A stretch of DNA of 64,000 bases from Microbispora siamensis. Its GTDB lineage: Bacteria > Actinomycetota > Actinomycetes > Streptosporangiales > Streptosporangiaceae. The DNA is taken from contig NZ_BOOF01000052.1 of the NCBI RefSeq assembly GCF_016863095.1, forward strand, positions 1 to 64,000. Direction: 5' to 3'. Both the position numbers and the translations under genes were made by a program. Positions 9,080-17,072 of the stretch are shown here, piece by piece; position 1 is the first letter of the stretch; every line of letters begins with the position of its first letter. Under the pieces are notes generated by a model. That model was given only the letters and a program-made list of their open reading frames with translations. It was not told the origin of the DNA and made no database searches.

Positions 9080-9502
9080 TTGAGCCGCGACGTCACCATC
9101 GGCCTAGAGTTCAAACACGACATCGATTTCATGGAAGTCCTCGATCGGCTCGCCCGGATGGGTTGGGGATTGCTCCGCGAAGAAGACGCCATCTGGTATA
9201 TGACCGACTACGACTGGAAGATCCTGCCGCTGGACGGCCTGGCTGAGGCGAAGCGCGACATGCGCACCTCCTATGACGCTGGGGAGGCGGTAGGCATAAC
9301 CACCAGGCTGCCCGACGGGGAGACCTTCGCAAACGTGCTGTTCCACGAGGAAAGGACGTCGGTCTCCCTGATCCCCCTGCTGGATTACCGCACCATCGCC
9401 CACATGCCGGAGTTCGTCGATCTCGGCTGGTATCTCGAGAGGTTCCTGGCGCCATGCAGAGATCTGCCCATCGTACGAACGGAAGCCAGCGACCAGCGGT
9501 GA
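9080..9502 (+). CDS. Unknown 140-residue protein
   Basis: TTG 9080 is the proposed start, behind a purine-rich GAACGAAGAG. The longer frame upstream runs into the IS end and has Arg/Pro-rich shadow-like sequence. The protein is acidic and compact, with LDRLARMGWGLLREED, WYMTDYDWKILPLDGLAEA and LDYRTIAHMPEFVDLGWYLERFL. Its size and single-domain look resemble immunity or antitoxin-type proteins, but I recognise no family. It is flanked by two IS5-type remnants. Confidence 0.5.
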   Translation: MSRDVTIGLEFKHDIDFMEVLDRLARMGWGLLREEDAIWYMTDYDWKILPLDGLAEAKRDMRTSYDAGEAVGITTRLPDGETFANVLFHEERTSVSLIPLLDYRTIAHMPEFVDLGWYLERFLAPCRDLPIVRTEASDQR

Positions 9503-9544
9503 CGATGCCGGACGGGCCGGCCCAGGGAGAAGGCTGACCCGCGG

Positions 9545-9704
9545 ACCTTCATCGACGGGATCAGGTGCGCGGCGCCTGATCAGCTCGGCCAGACGGGGCC
9601 ACGGTGTGATGAGGCAGCGGACCGGAAGCGTCTTCTTATCCCGCCCGCCCCGCGCCTACGCCTACCGCTACCGACCTGCATCATCAGGTTGGAAAAGGCT
9701 CAGT
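9545..9704 (-). mobile_element. Remnant of a second IS5-type copy
   Basis: Read on the minus strand, this stretch starts with an IS end (GAGCCTTTTCCAACCTGATG) matching the ends of the 8045-8957 element. It then encodes LPVRCLITPWPRLAELIRR, equivalent to the transposase N-terminus (IPLSNHTLTRLAELIRR) of that copy, before homology stops. It is a 5' fragment only and has truncated the gene to its right. Confidence 0.55.
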
Positions 9705-9705
9705 C

Positions 9706-9924
9706 GAGCCGGCGAGCGAGTTGCTCCAGCTGCTGCGCCAGATGTACCCGGCGTGGCGCATTGTTCCGGTTAGGAACGGCTGCATGGCGACGAGGGTCCG
9801 ACCGTTGTCGGACGAGGAGAGGGCTGCCGGGCTCGGGGCCTCGTTCTTCAGAGGCGACGCCCACGAGCTCGCGCAGGTACTGCACGCTCAGATGGACATC
9901 GCTCACCAGCGGGGATCAAGGTAA
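9706..9924 (+). pseudogene. N-terminally truncated unknown gene
   Basis: An open frame directly abuts the IS end at 9704 and encodes ASELLQLLRQMYPAWRIV, GCMATRVRPLSDEERAAGL and FRGDAHELAQVLHAQM. It has no start codon with a ribosome binding site (the first TTG is 9721), so the 5' part was probably removed by the IS copy. The pattern (helix, PxWRI strand, ATR, short tail) recalls small unannotated actinobacterial proteins, but I assign no function. Confidence 0.4.
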
Positions 9925-10131
9925 GCGGGATGAAGGGCGGGGCGGCAGCGATCGGCCGTCGGCAGGATGTCGGGCTGCCCCCCGTGCGCCGCTGATGCCA
10001 CCGGGAGGCGGTCCCCGCCACCCCTCATCGCAGGCTAACGATCACGTCTCGACGAATGAACGACGTAACCCGACGGAGGGCGCCATCCGTCCACGAACAC
10101 GCCCGACTTCAACCACCCCGGAGTCCCGACG

Positions 10132-10812
10132 ATGGCGTACCAGCAAGGACCACCCGGCCAACCGCCCTACGGCCCACCGCCGGGCCAGCCCCCCTACCCG
10201 CCGCAGCCGCCCGGGCCGCCGGGCTACGGCTATCAGTACCAGCCGCCGCCCCCTCCCCCGCCGCCCCGGCGGAAGCAAAACCCCGTGCTGTGGGTCGGCC
10301 TCGGTGTCGGCTTCTTCGTCTTGGTCCTGATCGGAGCTGTGGTCAAACCGCCGACGACACCGCAGCGGACCGCACTCCACCCGGCGCCCTCGCTCACGAT
10401 CCCGACCACCGCAGAGACCACACCGACCGAGCCGAGCGAGGAGCCCACCGAGGAGCGGACAGAGCAGCCGGTCGCCGACGAGCCGACCAAGGCGGCCACG
10501 CAGGCACCGGCCGAGCAGCCCACGGAGCAGCCGGCAGAGCGACCAACCGAGCAGGCCGCCAAGCAGGCCGCCAAACCGCCCGCAGCGGGGAAGGCGGTCC
10601 TCCCCGACGTCGTCGGGATGAACCTCCAGGCCGCGCAGGACACCATGCAAGCCGCCGGGTTCTACGTCCTCGACGACCAGGACGACACCGGGCAACACCG
10701 CCTACAGGTGTTCGACCGGAACTGGGTGGTGACAAGGCAGGAACCCGCAGCGGGCACGAAGGTGCCGACCGACACCTTGGTCGTGCTCTGGGCGAAGAAG
10801 TACGGCGAATGA
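10132..10812 (+). CDS. Pro-rich single-pass membrane protein with PASTA domain
   Basis: The 226-residue product has a Pro/Gly/Tyr-rich cytosolic N-terminus (residues 1-47), one transmembrane helix (about 51-68), a long Thr/Glu/Pro/Ala-rich extracytoplasmic stalk, and a C-terminal PASTA-type domain (about 158-222: LPDVVGMNLQAAQDTMQAAG, then PAAGTKVPTDTLVVLW). PASTA domains bind peptidoglycan or its fragments. No kinase domain is present. The stop overlaps the start of the following lipoprotein gene (ATGA), so the two are translationally coupled and may work at the cell wall. Confidence 0.85.
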   Translation: MAYQQGPPGQPPYGPPPGQPPYPPQPPGPPGYGYQYQPPPPPPPPRRKQNPVLWVGLGVGFFVLVLIGAVVKPPTTPQRTALHPAPSLTIPTTAETTPTEPSEEPTEERTEQPVADEPTKAATQAPAEQPTEQPAERPTEQAAKQAAKPPAAGKAVLPDVVGMNLQAAQDTMQAAGFYVLDDQDDTGQHRLQVFDRNWVVTRQEPAAGTKVPTDTLVVLWAKKYGE

Positions 10813-11255
10813 GGCTGGCGCGCGCGTTGGTTGCCTCAAGGGCGGCCACAGCCCTGCTGATGGTTGCCGGAGGCGCGGCCTGCTCCGGCCCCAGCGAACC
10901 CGCGCAAGATGGGCGGACCCGCCTCACCATAACCCAGCCAGCCACCTCCCCCACGCCCGCGGCCGGTCACACGGTCGTGTTCGAGGCGGAAGGCGCCGGC
11001 GGCGTGGACAAGGCAAGCCACGCGACCTACGGCGCAGGGCCCAAGACCGGTCAAGACGTCGACGTGCCACTGCCCTACTCGAAGACCCTCCACGTGACGG
11101 GAGACCTCGGTTTGGTCACTCTGTTCGTGCAAAACCCCGGCGCCGACGGCAGCGTGACGTGCCAGGTCAAGGTGGACGGGAAGGTCGTGGGGGAAGCGGA
11201 GACGGACAATCCGTACGGGGTGTGCCGTGTCCAGGTGGACTCGCTCGGCGAGTAA
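10809..11255 (+). CDS. Predicted lipoprotein, MmpS-like C-terminus
   Basis: The 148-residue product has a signal peptide ending in GGAACSG, a loose lipobox with Cys25. A beta-rich domain follows with QDVDVPLPYSKTLHV, LVTLFVQNPGADGSVTCQV and VDGKVVGEAETDNPYGVCRV. This strand pattern resembles MmpS-type transport accessory proteins of actinobacteria. It is coupled to the PASTA gene by a 4-base overlap. No MmpL partner is present. Family call is tentative. Confidence 0.65.
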   Translation: MRLARALVASRAATALLMVAGGAACSGPSEPAQDGRTRLTITQPATSPTPAAGHTVVFEAEGAGGVDKASHATYGAGPKTGQDVDVPLPYSKTLHVTGDLGLVTLFVQNPGADGSVTCQVKVDGKVVGEAETDNPYGVCRVQVDSLGE

Positions 11256-11445
11256 ACCTCGCCCCGGGACCGGGCGCCTTCATGGGTAGACCCGTGCCAG
11301 GGTTGGACCGCTCCGCTTCGGCGGGGCGGCCCCTCTGGGTCACACGGCCGCCCGGGCGTTCAGCGAGATTCGCCACTCCCCTGGACACGTGTAAGCCCTG
11401 CATCCAGCCTGAGGGGTGTCGAGTCACTCAGGAGGTGCAGGGCCT

Positions 11446-12660
11446 ATGCACGAACCTAGCACGACAGCCACATTCGGCGAACGAGTGCGCAAGTACCGCG
11501 AAGCCGCCGGCATGAGCCGCCCCGTCTTCGGCGAGTTATGCGGCAAATCCGGCGCCTGGGCCAAGGCCATCGAGACCGGAGGTATCGGAATGCCCGGCCT
11601 GCGCATGCTCATCCGCATGGCCGAACTACTGGGCGTCGGCCTCGGCGACCTGACTGGCCTGCAGAAACTGTCCGAGACCACGTACACGAAGGTGCGCCAC
11701 GACAAGGCCGCCGAGATCGCCCGCCTCCTGGCCACCTACCCCATCATCAACCGCGACCGTGAGCCGGTGCCCGCCGTCGAGCTGGCCGCGAACGTCGCCC
11801 AGGCCTGGCAGGTGTGGCACGGCTCCGCCCATCAGCGGGACGCCATCGCCGTGATCCTCCCCCGCCTGCTGGAGGACGCCAGGCGTGCGGCAAAGCTCCA
11901 CGAGGGCCGAGACCGGCGGCTGTCCCTGACCGCGCTCGCGCAGGTCTACCACCTGGCCCAGCTCTACCTGTCCTTCCAGCCGATGCCCGAGATGATCTAC
12001 CTGACCGGCGATCGGGCGATGCACGCCGCGCAGGACGCCGACTCGCCCCACGCCATCGCCGCCGCCTGGTACGTCAACCACGTCTACCGGGACGCCGGAG
12101 AGCAGGCCGAGGGCCGCATCGAGCTGGCGCACCAGGCGTCCGCCCTGCTGTCCCCCGAGCGCAGCGAGACCGACCGGGCGCTGTTCGGACTGCTACAGCT
12201 CGCCATGGCCCTGTCGTACGCGCGGACCGGCCGCCAGGGCGACGCCGAACGGCACTGGGACGAGGCGAGCCGGGCCGCCGACTCCCTCGCCGGGCACCAC
12301 CCGTGGCTGCTGTTCGGCCGCGGGATGGTCGACGCGTATGCGGTGACGATCTACAACGACCTGACGCACTCCTACGAGGCCACCCGGCACGTCAACCGGC
12401 TGGACCTGCACCATGCCGTCCCGTCACTCACCCGGTCGAGTTTCCACGTCATCGAGGCGGCCCGCGCCTACCACCTGCGCAAAGAACCGATCGCCGCGAT
12501 GTCCCTGCTGCGGCAGGCGTACGAGATCAGCCCCGACACCAGCCGATACAACCTGTTCACTAGGTCGGCGGTGCTGCAGATGATGACCGGCTCCACCCCG
12601 GCCGTGCGGGACGACGCCCGCGCGCTCGCGCGGAAGCTGCGGCTTCCGGAGGCAGCCTGA
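11446..12660 (+). CDS. XRE regulator with TPR-like C-terminus
   Basis: The 404-residue product starts at ATG 11446, behind AGGAGG at 11429-11434. It has an N-terminal helix-turn-helix (about residues 8-70: FGERVRKYREAAGMSRPVFG, then MRMLIRMAELLGVG-type helix) and a long all-helical C-terminal region of TPR-like repeats (for example LLQLAMALSYARTG, AARAYHLRKEPIAAMSLLRQ). Such regulators sense a ligand through the repeats. A strong hairpin follows. The downstream order (small unknown protein, glycine-rich-domain protein, phosphotransferase) looks like a fixed actinobacterial cassette. Confidence 0.85.
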   Translation: MHEPSTTATFGERVRKYREAAGMSRPVFGELCGKSGAWAKAIETGGIGMPGLRMLIRMAELLGVGLGDLTGLQKLSETTYTKVRHDKAAEIARLLATYPIINRDREPVPAVELAANVAQAWQVWHGSAHQRDAIAVILPRLLEDARRAAKLHEGRDRRLSLTALAQVYHLAQLYLSFQPMPEMIYLTGDRAMHAAQDADSPHAIAAAWYVNHVYRDAGEQAEGRIELAHQASALLSPERSETDRALFGLLQLAMALSYARTGRQGDAERHWDEASRAADSLAGHHPWLLFGRGMVDAYAVTIYNDLTHSYEATRHVNRLDLHHAVPSLTRSSFHVIEAARAYHLRKEPIAAMSLLRQAYEISPDTSRYNLFTRSAVLQMMTGSTPAVRDDARALARKLRLPEAA

Positions 12661-12685
12661 GCCGGGTCTGGGCCCGGCCGTAATT

Positions 12686-12731
12686 GGGGGAGGATTCCTC
12701 ACCCCCGAGATGGGGGGAGGAATCCTCCCCC
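12686..12731 (+). terminator. Hairpin after the XRE/TPR gene
   Basis: Perfect 14-bp stem GGGGGAGGATTCCT / AGGAATCCTCCCCC with an 18-base loop. It separates the XRE gene from the three-gene cassette that follows. Confidence 0.75.
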
Positions 12732-12850
12732 TCGTCTGTCCGGGCCGGGCGCAGCCTACGAACTGTGCGTAATGACTCGACTACTTCGATCCCGCGTCCT
12801 GACCTGACGGCGGCCGCCGTCGAACCGCCGGCCGCGCAGGGGGCGGGCCG

Positions 12851-13186
12851 GTGAGCGTCTTCTTCCATCTCGCCCTGGCTCTGCCCGGCGTGCGCCGCCT
12901 TGCGCTCGGCGCCGTCCCCCGGCAGCGCGTCCCCGAGGAGACCGCACATCACTGCTTCACCAAGACTGGTGAAGACGGCAAGCAGATGGTGCTCGTCATC
13001 TTCGCCAACGCCAACCGGGCGCTGGAGACCATCACGGTGGGCGGCGAGGTCACGTCGGAGACCACCACGCCGCTCGGTCGGCAGCAGCTCGCGGTCTGGT
13101 ACGCCCAGCGGTACGCGCAGCTGCTCGGCGACGGCTGGCAGCCGAGCTTCGTGAGTCCCCCGGCACAGGTGCCGTCTCACCCATGA
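12851..13186 (+). CDS. Unknown 111-residue protein of the XRE/phosphotransferase cassette
   Basis: GTG 12851 opens a frame encoding SVFFHLALALPGVRRLALG, an acidic middle (EDGKQMVLVIFANANRAL) and a C-terminal helix QLAVWYAQRYAQLLG. No signal or membrane segment is certain; the N-terminus is moderately hydrophobic. I recognise no family. Position between the XRE/TPR regulator and the glycine-rich-domain gene suggests a shared pathway. Confidence 0.6.
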   Translation: MSVFFHLALALPGVRRLALGAVPRQRVPEETAHHCFTKTGEDGKQMVLVIFANANRALETITVGGEVTSETTTPLGRQQLAVWYAQRYAQLLGDGWQPSFVSPPAQVPSHP

Positions 13187-13266
13187 GCCCCGGCCTCGTG
13201 GCGTGGCCGGCGCGGCAGCGTCACGAGGCCGGTACCACCCATCCATCCCTCACAGTGGAGGTCATC

Positions 13267-13743
13267 ATGACCATCACGCTCGACGCCCCGGTCACCCACC
13301 CGCGGGCGCTCCTCCCTGCCCGGCTGTTCGACCGGCTCACCCGGCGCATCGCTGCCGAGCACCCCGAGCACGCCGACCAGGCCGAGCAGATCGTGGACCA
13401 AGCGCTCGCGTTCCTCGCGGCGTGCGCGGCCCGGCCCGACGAGCCGCTGTCGCCGTCGCCGAAGGTGGACATCGGGTGGCACACCTTCATCCTCTACACC
13501 GTGCAGTACGCGCAGTTCTGCGACCGCCTCGCCGGGCACTTCATCCACCACGTGCCCGACGATGACCCGGCCGCCGTGCGCGTGTCCGGCCCGGCCACCA
13601 TCCGGCGCACCGTGGCCGTGATTCGGGAGCTGGGCCTGCCCGTGCTCGAGGAGCTGTGGAAAGACGCCGCGGACTGCAGCGGCTCAGGAACCGGTAAGTG
13701 CAGCCAGTGCCACGAAGGCTGCACCGACAGCACCAGCAACTAA
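13267..13743 (+). CDS. Glycine-rich-domain (GRDP)-like protein
   Basis: The 158-residue product starts at ATG 13267 behind GTGGAGG. It contains the KVDIGWHTFILYTVQYAQFC segment and a following FIHHVP, which match the conserved W-H-x-F-x-L-x-T-x-x-Y core and His motif of the glycine-rich-domain family. A C-terminal CSQCHEGC cluster may bind metal. The biochemical function of the bacterial proteins is unknown. It is the middle gene of the cassette, 35 bp before the phosphotransferase gene. Confidence 0.75.
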   Translation: MTITLDAPVTHPRALLPARLFDRLTRRIAAEHPEHADQAEQIVDQALAFLAACAARPDEPLSPSPKVDIGWHTFILYTVQYAQFCDRLAGHFIHHVPDDDPAAVRVSGPATIRRTVAVIRELGLPVLEELWKDAADCSGSGTGKCSQCHEGCTDSTSN

Positions 13744-13778
13744 CCGATCGGCGAGGAGAGCGGCGTACAGTGCGGAGC

Positions 13779-14675
13779 ATGGACTGGGAGCAGCTTCCCG
13801 GCGAGGTAAGGACGACGATCGCCGACCGGTTCGGCCCGATCGAGCACGTGACCTGCATGCCGGGCGGCCTCACGGCCAGCGCCTCCGTACGGCTGCATAC
13901 CCTCGGTGGGGACCTGTTCGTCAAGGCCCTCCCGGAGGGTGCGCCGTCCGCGCCGCTCTACCAACGGGAACAGCACGTTAACCCGGTACTGCCTTCGGCG
14001 GTGCCCTCCCCGCGCATGCTGTGGGGCGGGCACCGCGCCGGGTGGCTGGTGCTGGTGTTCCAGCACATCGAGACCACCCGCCCGGTCGATCTCTCACCGA
14101 GGTCGCCGGATGTGCCGGCGCTCATCGAGACAGTGCAGGTCCTCGGCGAAACGCTGACGCCGAATCCCGGCGCCCAGGTGCCGCCCGTGGCGGACAACGT
14201 CGCGTTCCTGCTGGGCCGGGCTGACCGGCTGCTCGCCGACCCACCGGCCGACCTGCCGCTCTTGGACGAGTACGCGGCGGCGCGCCGCGGCCTGCGCCTG
14301 GAGGCGTTGGCCGGGGACACGCTGCTCCACGCGGATCTGCACGAGGGGAACCTGCTCACCGCACCTGGCCGGATGCACGTCATCGACTGGGGCCTGGCCT
14401 GCCATGGCGCGGCGTGGGTCGAGATCGCCCTGCTGATCCCCCGTCTGATCCTCGCGGGGCACACCCCAGAGCAGGCCGAGGACCTCGCCGCCCGGATCCC
14501 CGTGTGGAACGCCGCCCCCTTCGAGGCGGTGACCGGTCTGGCGGCCGTGTGGAGCCTGTTCCGGGAGTTCGTTGCCCGGTATGGGCCCGAGCACATTCGG
14601 GCCTCGCGAGCTGCCGCCGCTGCGGCGGGACGAGCGTGGATGGCCTACCGGGGCTCCTACAGCCGGATCTCATAG
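13779..14675 (+). CDS. Aminoglycoside-phosphotransferase-fold kinase
   Basis: The 298-residue product has the APH/choline-kinase fold: a weak glycine loop (MPGGLTASASVRL), the Lys strand GDLFVKALP, the Brenner-type catalytic loop HADLHEGNLL (about residues 187-196) and the metal-binding IDWG (about 204-207). It should phosphorylate a small hydroxyl compound with ATP or GTP. Substrate is unknown, and resistance should not be assumed, since many actinobacterial family members are metabolic. It is the last gene of the cassette. Confidence 0.88.
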   Translation: MDWEQLPGEVRTTIADRFGPIEHVTCMPGGLTASASVRLHTLGGDLFVKALPEGAPSAPLYQREQHVNPVLPSAVPSPRMLWGGHRAGWLVLVFQHIETTRPVDLSPRSPDVPALIETVQVLGETLTPNPGAQVPPVADNVAFLLGRADRLLADPPADLPLLDEYAAARRGLRLEALAGDTLLHADLHEGNLLTAPGRMHVIDWGLACHGAAWVEIALLIPRLILAGHTPEQAEDLAARIPVWNAAPFEAVTGLAAVWSLFREFVARYGPEHIRASRAAAAAAGRAWMAYRGSYSRIS

Positions 14676-15221
14676 TCCAGGACGGCGCGGTCGCCCGGGA
14701 TCACGATCGGATCCACCAAGCGCCGTCCGCGCTACTCCGCCGTCCCCGTCCGCACGGGCACGCCGTACACCAGCTCGTACTTGTCGACTGGGATCACAAG
14801 GTCCGCCGTCTCGACCGGCCGCTCGCTGGCAGACGGCGGGCAACAGCACGTGCCCTATACCGCAGGCACCGCCCGGTCAATGCCCCCGGAACGGATCCGC
14901 TGGTTGAGTGACTTCCCACAGCGGTGGAAGGAGGTGCCACCGAATTGCAAGTCCGAACATGAAAGTCGCTCGGATGTGTACCTCTCAGGACTAATCTTCT
15001 GGAAGTGGAAGGGCCTCCTACCTGCCCAAGGTGACGCCCGGAGCCGGTAGGAGGCCCGACCACCCCTTTACGAGGTGCGGTGAGAGTCGACCACGATCCA
15101 GATGATCCAGAGGATCAGCCGGAGCGCTACGAGTGCCGTCCGAAGCTTCCGCTCAGGGCCGCGCTCGTTCTCACTGTGACAGCGACACAACATCGCTGAC
15201 CTCCCTTCCCGCACGGAGCGT
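14676..15221. other. Gene-poor decayed stretch of element 1
   Basis: There is no complete gene here. On the minus strand, short protein-like fragments are visible: about 14740-14850 reads DLVIPVDKYELVYGVPVRTG then a stop, and about 14670-14735 reads DPIVIPGDRAVLDYEIRL then a stop. Both look like remnants of deleted element genes. The lost N-terminal half of the integrase should have lain in this area. Confidence 0.4.
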
Positions 15222-15767
15222 TCGTCCGGCGGATCCGGTCCGGACGACCTCGGCGGGGAGGGGAAGCGGCCGCGGCCGGCCAAGCCGGTCCTGGTCGACC
15301 TCGCCGGCGGATGGCCGGGCCTGCCGGTCCCGCCGTGGCCGATGGCCGAGCCCGGGGTGCCGTTCGTGATCCCGCGCGGCCGCGGTATCCGCGTGTACAG
15401 CCCGGAGGTGGTACACCTCGCCTCCTGGACCCCGGTGCTCGAGGACCTCACTCCACACGGCCTACGGCATGGCCATCAGGTGTGGATGGACGACCTCGAC
15501 CTCAGCGAGGCCTTGAAGGTCGAGCGGATGGGCCACAAGATCCGGGACATCCGCGGCGTCTACAAGCACGTCTCGCCTCAGGCCCGGGAGGCACTCCGCG
15601 CCGGGCTGCAGGAGCTGTGGAAGGCGTCGCTTCGGGAGCGCGCGGCACTGTGCCCGCACTCACCGGTGCCGCTCCTGGACGCGATGCTTGAGCCGTACCG
15701 CCGGACGGCCCGCGAAGATTTTTGGCGCAAAAATGTCGCAAACAACGTCAGAGCCCTATCCGGATGA
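15222..15767 (+). pseudogene. Tyrosine integrase of element 1, C-terminal remnant
   Basis: An open frame encodes RPRPAKPVLVDLAGGWPGLP, PRGRGIRVYSPEVVH, then the recombinase box HGLRHGHQVWMDDLDLSEAL, ERMGHKIRDIRGVYKHVS. The H-x-L-R, G-H and Tyr catalytic positions are present, but the N-terminal arm-binding and core domains and the first catalytic Arg are gone. It abuts the right att copy of element 1, where an AICE integrase belongs. It has no convincing start codon. The protein should be inactive. Confidence 0.8.
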
Positions 15768-15787
15768 CTCCGGAATAGGGCTCTGAC
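15747..15787. terminator. Hairpin next to att copy 2
   Basis: Stem GTCAGAGCCCTATCCGGA / TCCGGAATAGGGCTCTGAC with one bulged A and a 4-base loop, overlapping the end of the integrase remnant. It occupies the same place relative to att as the other three array hairpins, so it would terminate tRNA-Thr transcription when this att copy completes the tRNA. Confidence 0.75.
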
Positions 15788-15791
15788 CTGC

Positions 15792-15834
15792 GAGCCGCCT
15801 TGGGGAATCGAACCCCAGACCTTCTGTTTACAAG
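15792..15834. repeat. att copy 2, between elements 1 and 2
   Basis: Identical 43-bp tRNA-Thr 3' half. It is followed by GTCCCC instead of the tRNA 5' half, so it is an attachment scar, not a tRNA gene. Confidence 0.95.
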
Positions 15835-15937
15835 GTCCCCAAACGATCTCCATGGCCGTTCAGGGTCGTTCGCCGTACTGCTCGATGGCCAGCCCGTCGT
15901 TCGGACTCGTTCGACCCAGTTCATGATCGTCCGTTTG

Positions 15938-15962
15938 GGTGGCTCCCAAGGTGGCTCCCAAA
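15938..15962. repeat. Putative integrase arm-type sites, left end of element 2
   Basis: Tandem GGGTGGCTCCCAA + GGTGGCTCCCAA, matched by an almost identical pair at 29078-29102 beside the other end of the same element. Paired direct repeats flanking both att sites are the usual form of tyrosine-integrase arm sites. Confidence 0.7.
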
Positions 15963-16353
15963 ACCTGATCGGCGCCCCTACCTCGACCGGCCCGTACTCG
16001 GAGGAGTTGGTCCGTCGGGAAGTACGCCGCGTCTCTGCGCGGTGAGTCTTTCGGCAACGCATCGGGGCACCGGCACGGCGACGGTGTCTCGATACTCAGC
16101 GAATCACTCAGTCAGATAAACAAGGACAGACACCCGGTCTCCGGTGGGCCGGGGCTGAGGAACGAAGCCTTGGACCGGCGATCGCCCCCAACCCCGTGTG
16201 GCGCTCAGCCGCAGCAGGGCGATCGTAAGGGGTGGTGGAGAGCAATAGGAACCCCTGGTTCGGCGCCGGGCAGCTTTCTTCAGCAGGACGGACGGTGCAG
16301 GTGATGAGAGCAATGCAGAGGTGTTATCAGAGAGACCGACACGTAAGGTAGAT

Positions 16354-16371
16354 TTGTGGCAGAATCCACAA
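16354..16371. promoter_or_regulatory. Palindrome upstream of 16412 gene
   Basis: Perfect inverted repeat TTGTGG-CAGAAT-CCACAA about 40 bp before the start of the small membrane protein gene. It is a candidate operator; no cognate regulator is evident. Confidence 0.35.
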
Positions 16372-16411
16372 GTTGATCGCCGATCGCCGCACGCATGCCA
16401 AGGAGTCGACC

Positions 16412-16849
16412 GTGCAACCGTCTCAGGTTCCCGTCCGTCGTTCCTGGATAGTTTTCGCGGTGATTTCTCTATGTGCGCTAGGTGCGATAGCGGTTCTTGG
16501 AGTGATCTATTTCTTTTGTCAGCAGAGCAGCAGTGAGGGAGGGCGCCCGCAAGCGCATTGTGGACAAGTCGAAAGGACAGCGGTTGGTCTTATCGAGAAG
16601 GCCAAGAGCAGCGGGGGTGGCGTCGATTCTCTTGCCGCTGCCTACTACGTTGTGGCTGAAGAGTCCTGCTTTTCATCGGAAAATGTTGCCACCGCAAGAG
16701 CTGTCATTGATACGATTAAAGCGAACCTGAGCAAGAATGCTGACGCTTCTTCAGGTCTCGATCACCCGAGTGCCTTAGAGTGTGAATCGTTGGCTAGGGG
16801 ATTGACACCGGACGGACTTGCGATGGTTGGCTGTCCGAGGAACTCGTAA
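16412..16849 (+). CDS. Unknown membrane-anchored protein
   Basis: GTG 16412 follows AAGGAG with a 7-base gap and is preferred over the TTG at 16373. The 145-residue product has one N-terminal transmembrane helix (about residues 12-36: WIVFAVISLCALGAIAVLG), then an extracytoplasmic helical domain with four Cys (CGQVERTAVG, EESCFSSEN, ALECESLARG, MVGCPRNS) that could form two disulfides. No family is recognised. It lies at the start of the AT-richer cargo, upstream of and parallel to the caspase gene. Confidence 0.55.
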   Translation: MQPSQVPVRRSWIVFAVISLCALGAIAVLGVIYFFCQQSSSEGGRPQAHCGQVERTAVGLIEKAKSSGGGVDSLAAAYYVVAEESCFSSENVATARAVIDTIKANLSKNADASSGLDHPSALECESLARGLTPDGLAMVGCPRNS

Positions 16850-16980
16850 GGGTTGGGGCGTGCGCTTCTGCTGATGAGTGCATAGGGAATCGTCGCGCGA
16901 GTGTGGCCGGCCAAGCCGCTGCCGTCCGGGACCGGCCCCCAGGCCGCATGCCCGGACGGCAGGCGAGCGCGGGCCGTGTA

Positions 16981-17003
16981 GCGGCGGCGCGTCGCGCCGC
17001 CGC
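16981..17003. terminator. GC-rich hairpin between convergent genes
   Basis: GCGGCGGCGCG / CGCGCCGCCGC, an 11-bp perfect inverted repeat with minimal loop, followed on the plus strand by CTTGATTACT. It lies between the ends of the membrane-protein gene and the EACC1-like gene and could terminate both. Confidence 0.6.
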
Positions 17004-17072
17004 CTTGATTACTATAAGAGCAATTCGGCAGGAAATAGCATAGCCCTCAACGGCATTCGGCATAGCTTCTCC

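Larger units (their letters stand above)
6072..15834. mobile_element. Element 1: degenerate integrated element
   Basis: It is bounded by att copies 1 and 2. It keeps only the C-terminal half of a tyrosine integrase next to its right att and has no translocase, initiator or excisionase. It holds two IS5-type remnants and a frameshifted GntR gene. The intact cargo is an XRE/DUF397 pair, a PASTA protein with a lipoprotein, and an XRE - unknown - glycine-rich-domain - phosphotransferase cassette. It appears immobile, but element 2's or another integrase might act on its att sites. Confidence 0.75.
15835..16411. other. Left end of element 2, no gene
   Basis: This stretch holds attachment-side DNA with the arm-type repeat at 15938-15962 and a palindrome at 16354-16371, but no convincing coding frame on either strand. 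Confidence 0.6.

Noticed and set aside
6222-15740. TGTCGCA repeats near both ends of element 1 as arm-type sites
   Set aside because: GTCGCA at 6222-6240 and 15734 is too short, and the repeat arrangement too loose, to separate from chance.
16120-16320. GGCGATCGCC-type repeats as a replication origin
   Set aside because: Short GC palindromes are frequent in this DNA, and nothing links them to the initiator gene 10 kb away.
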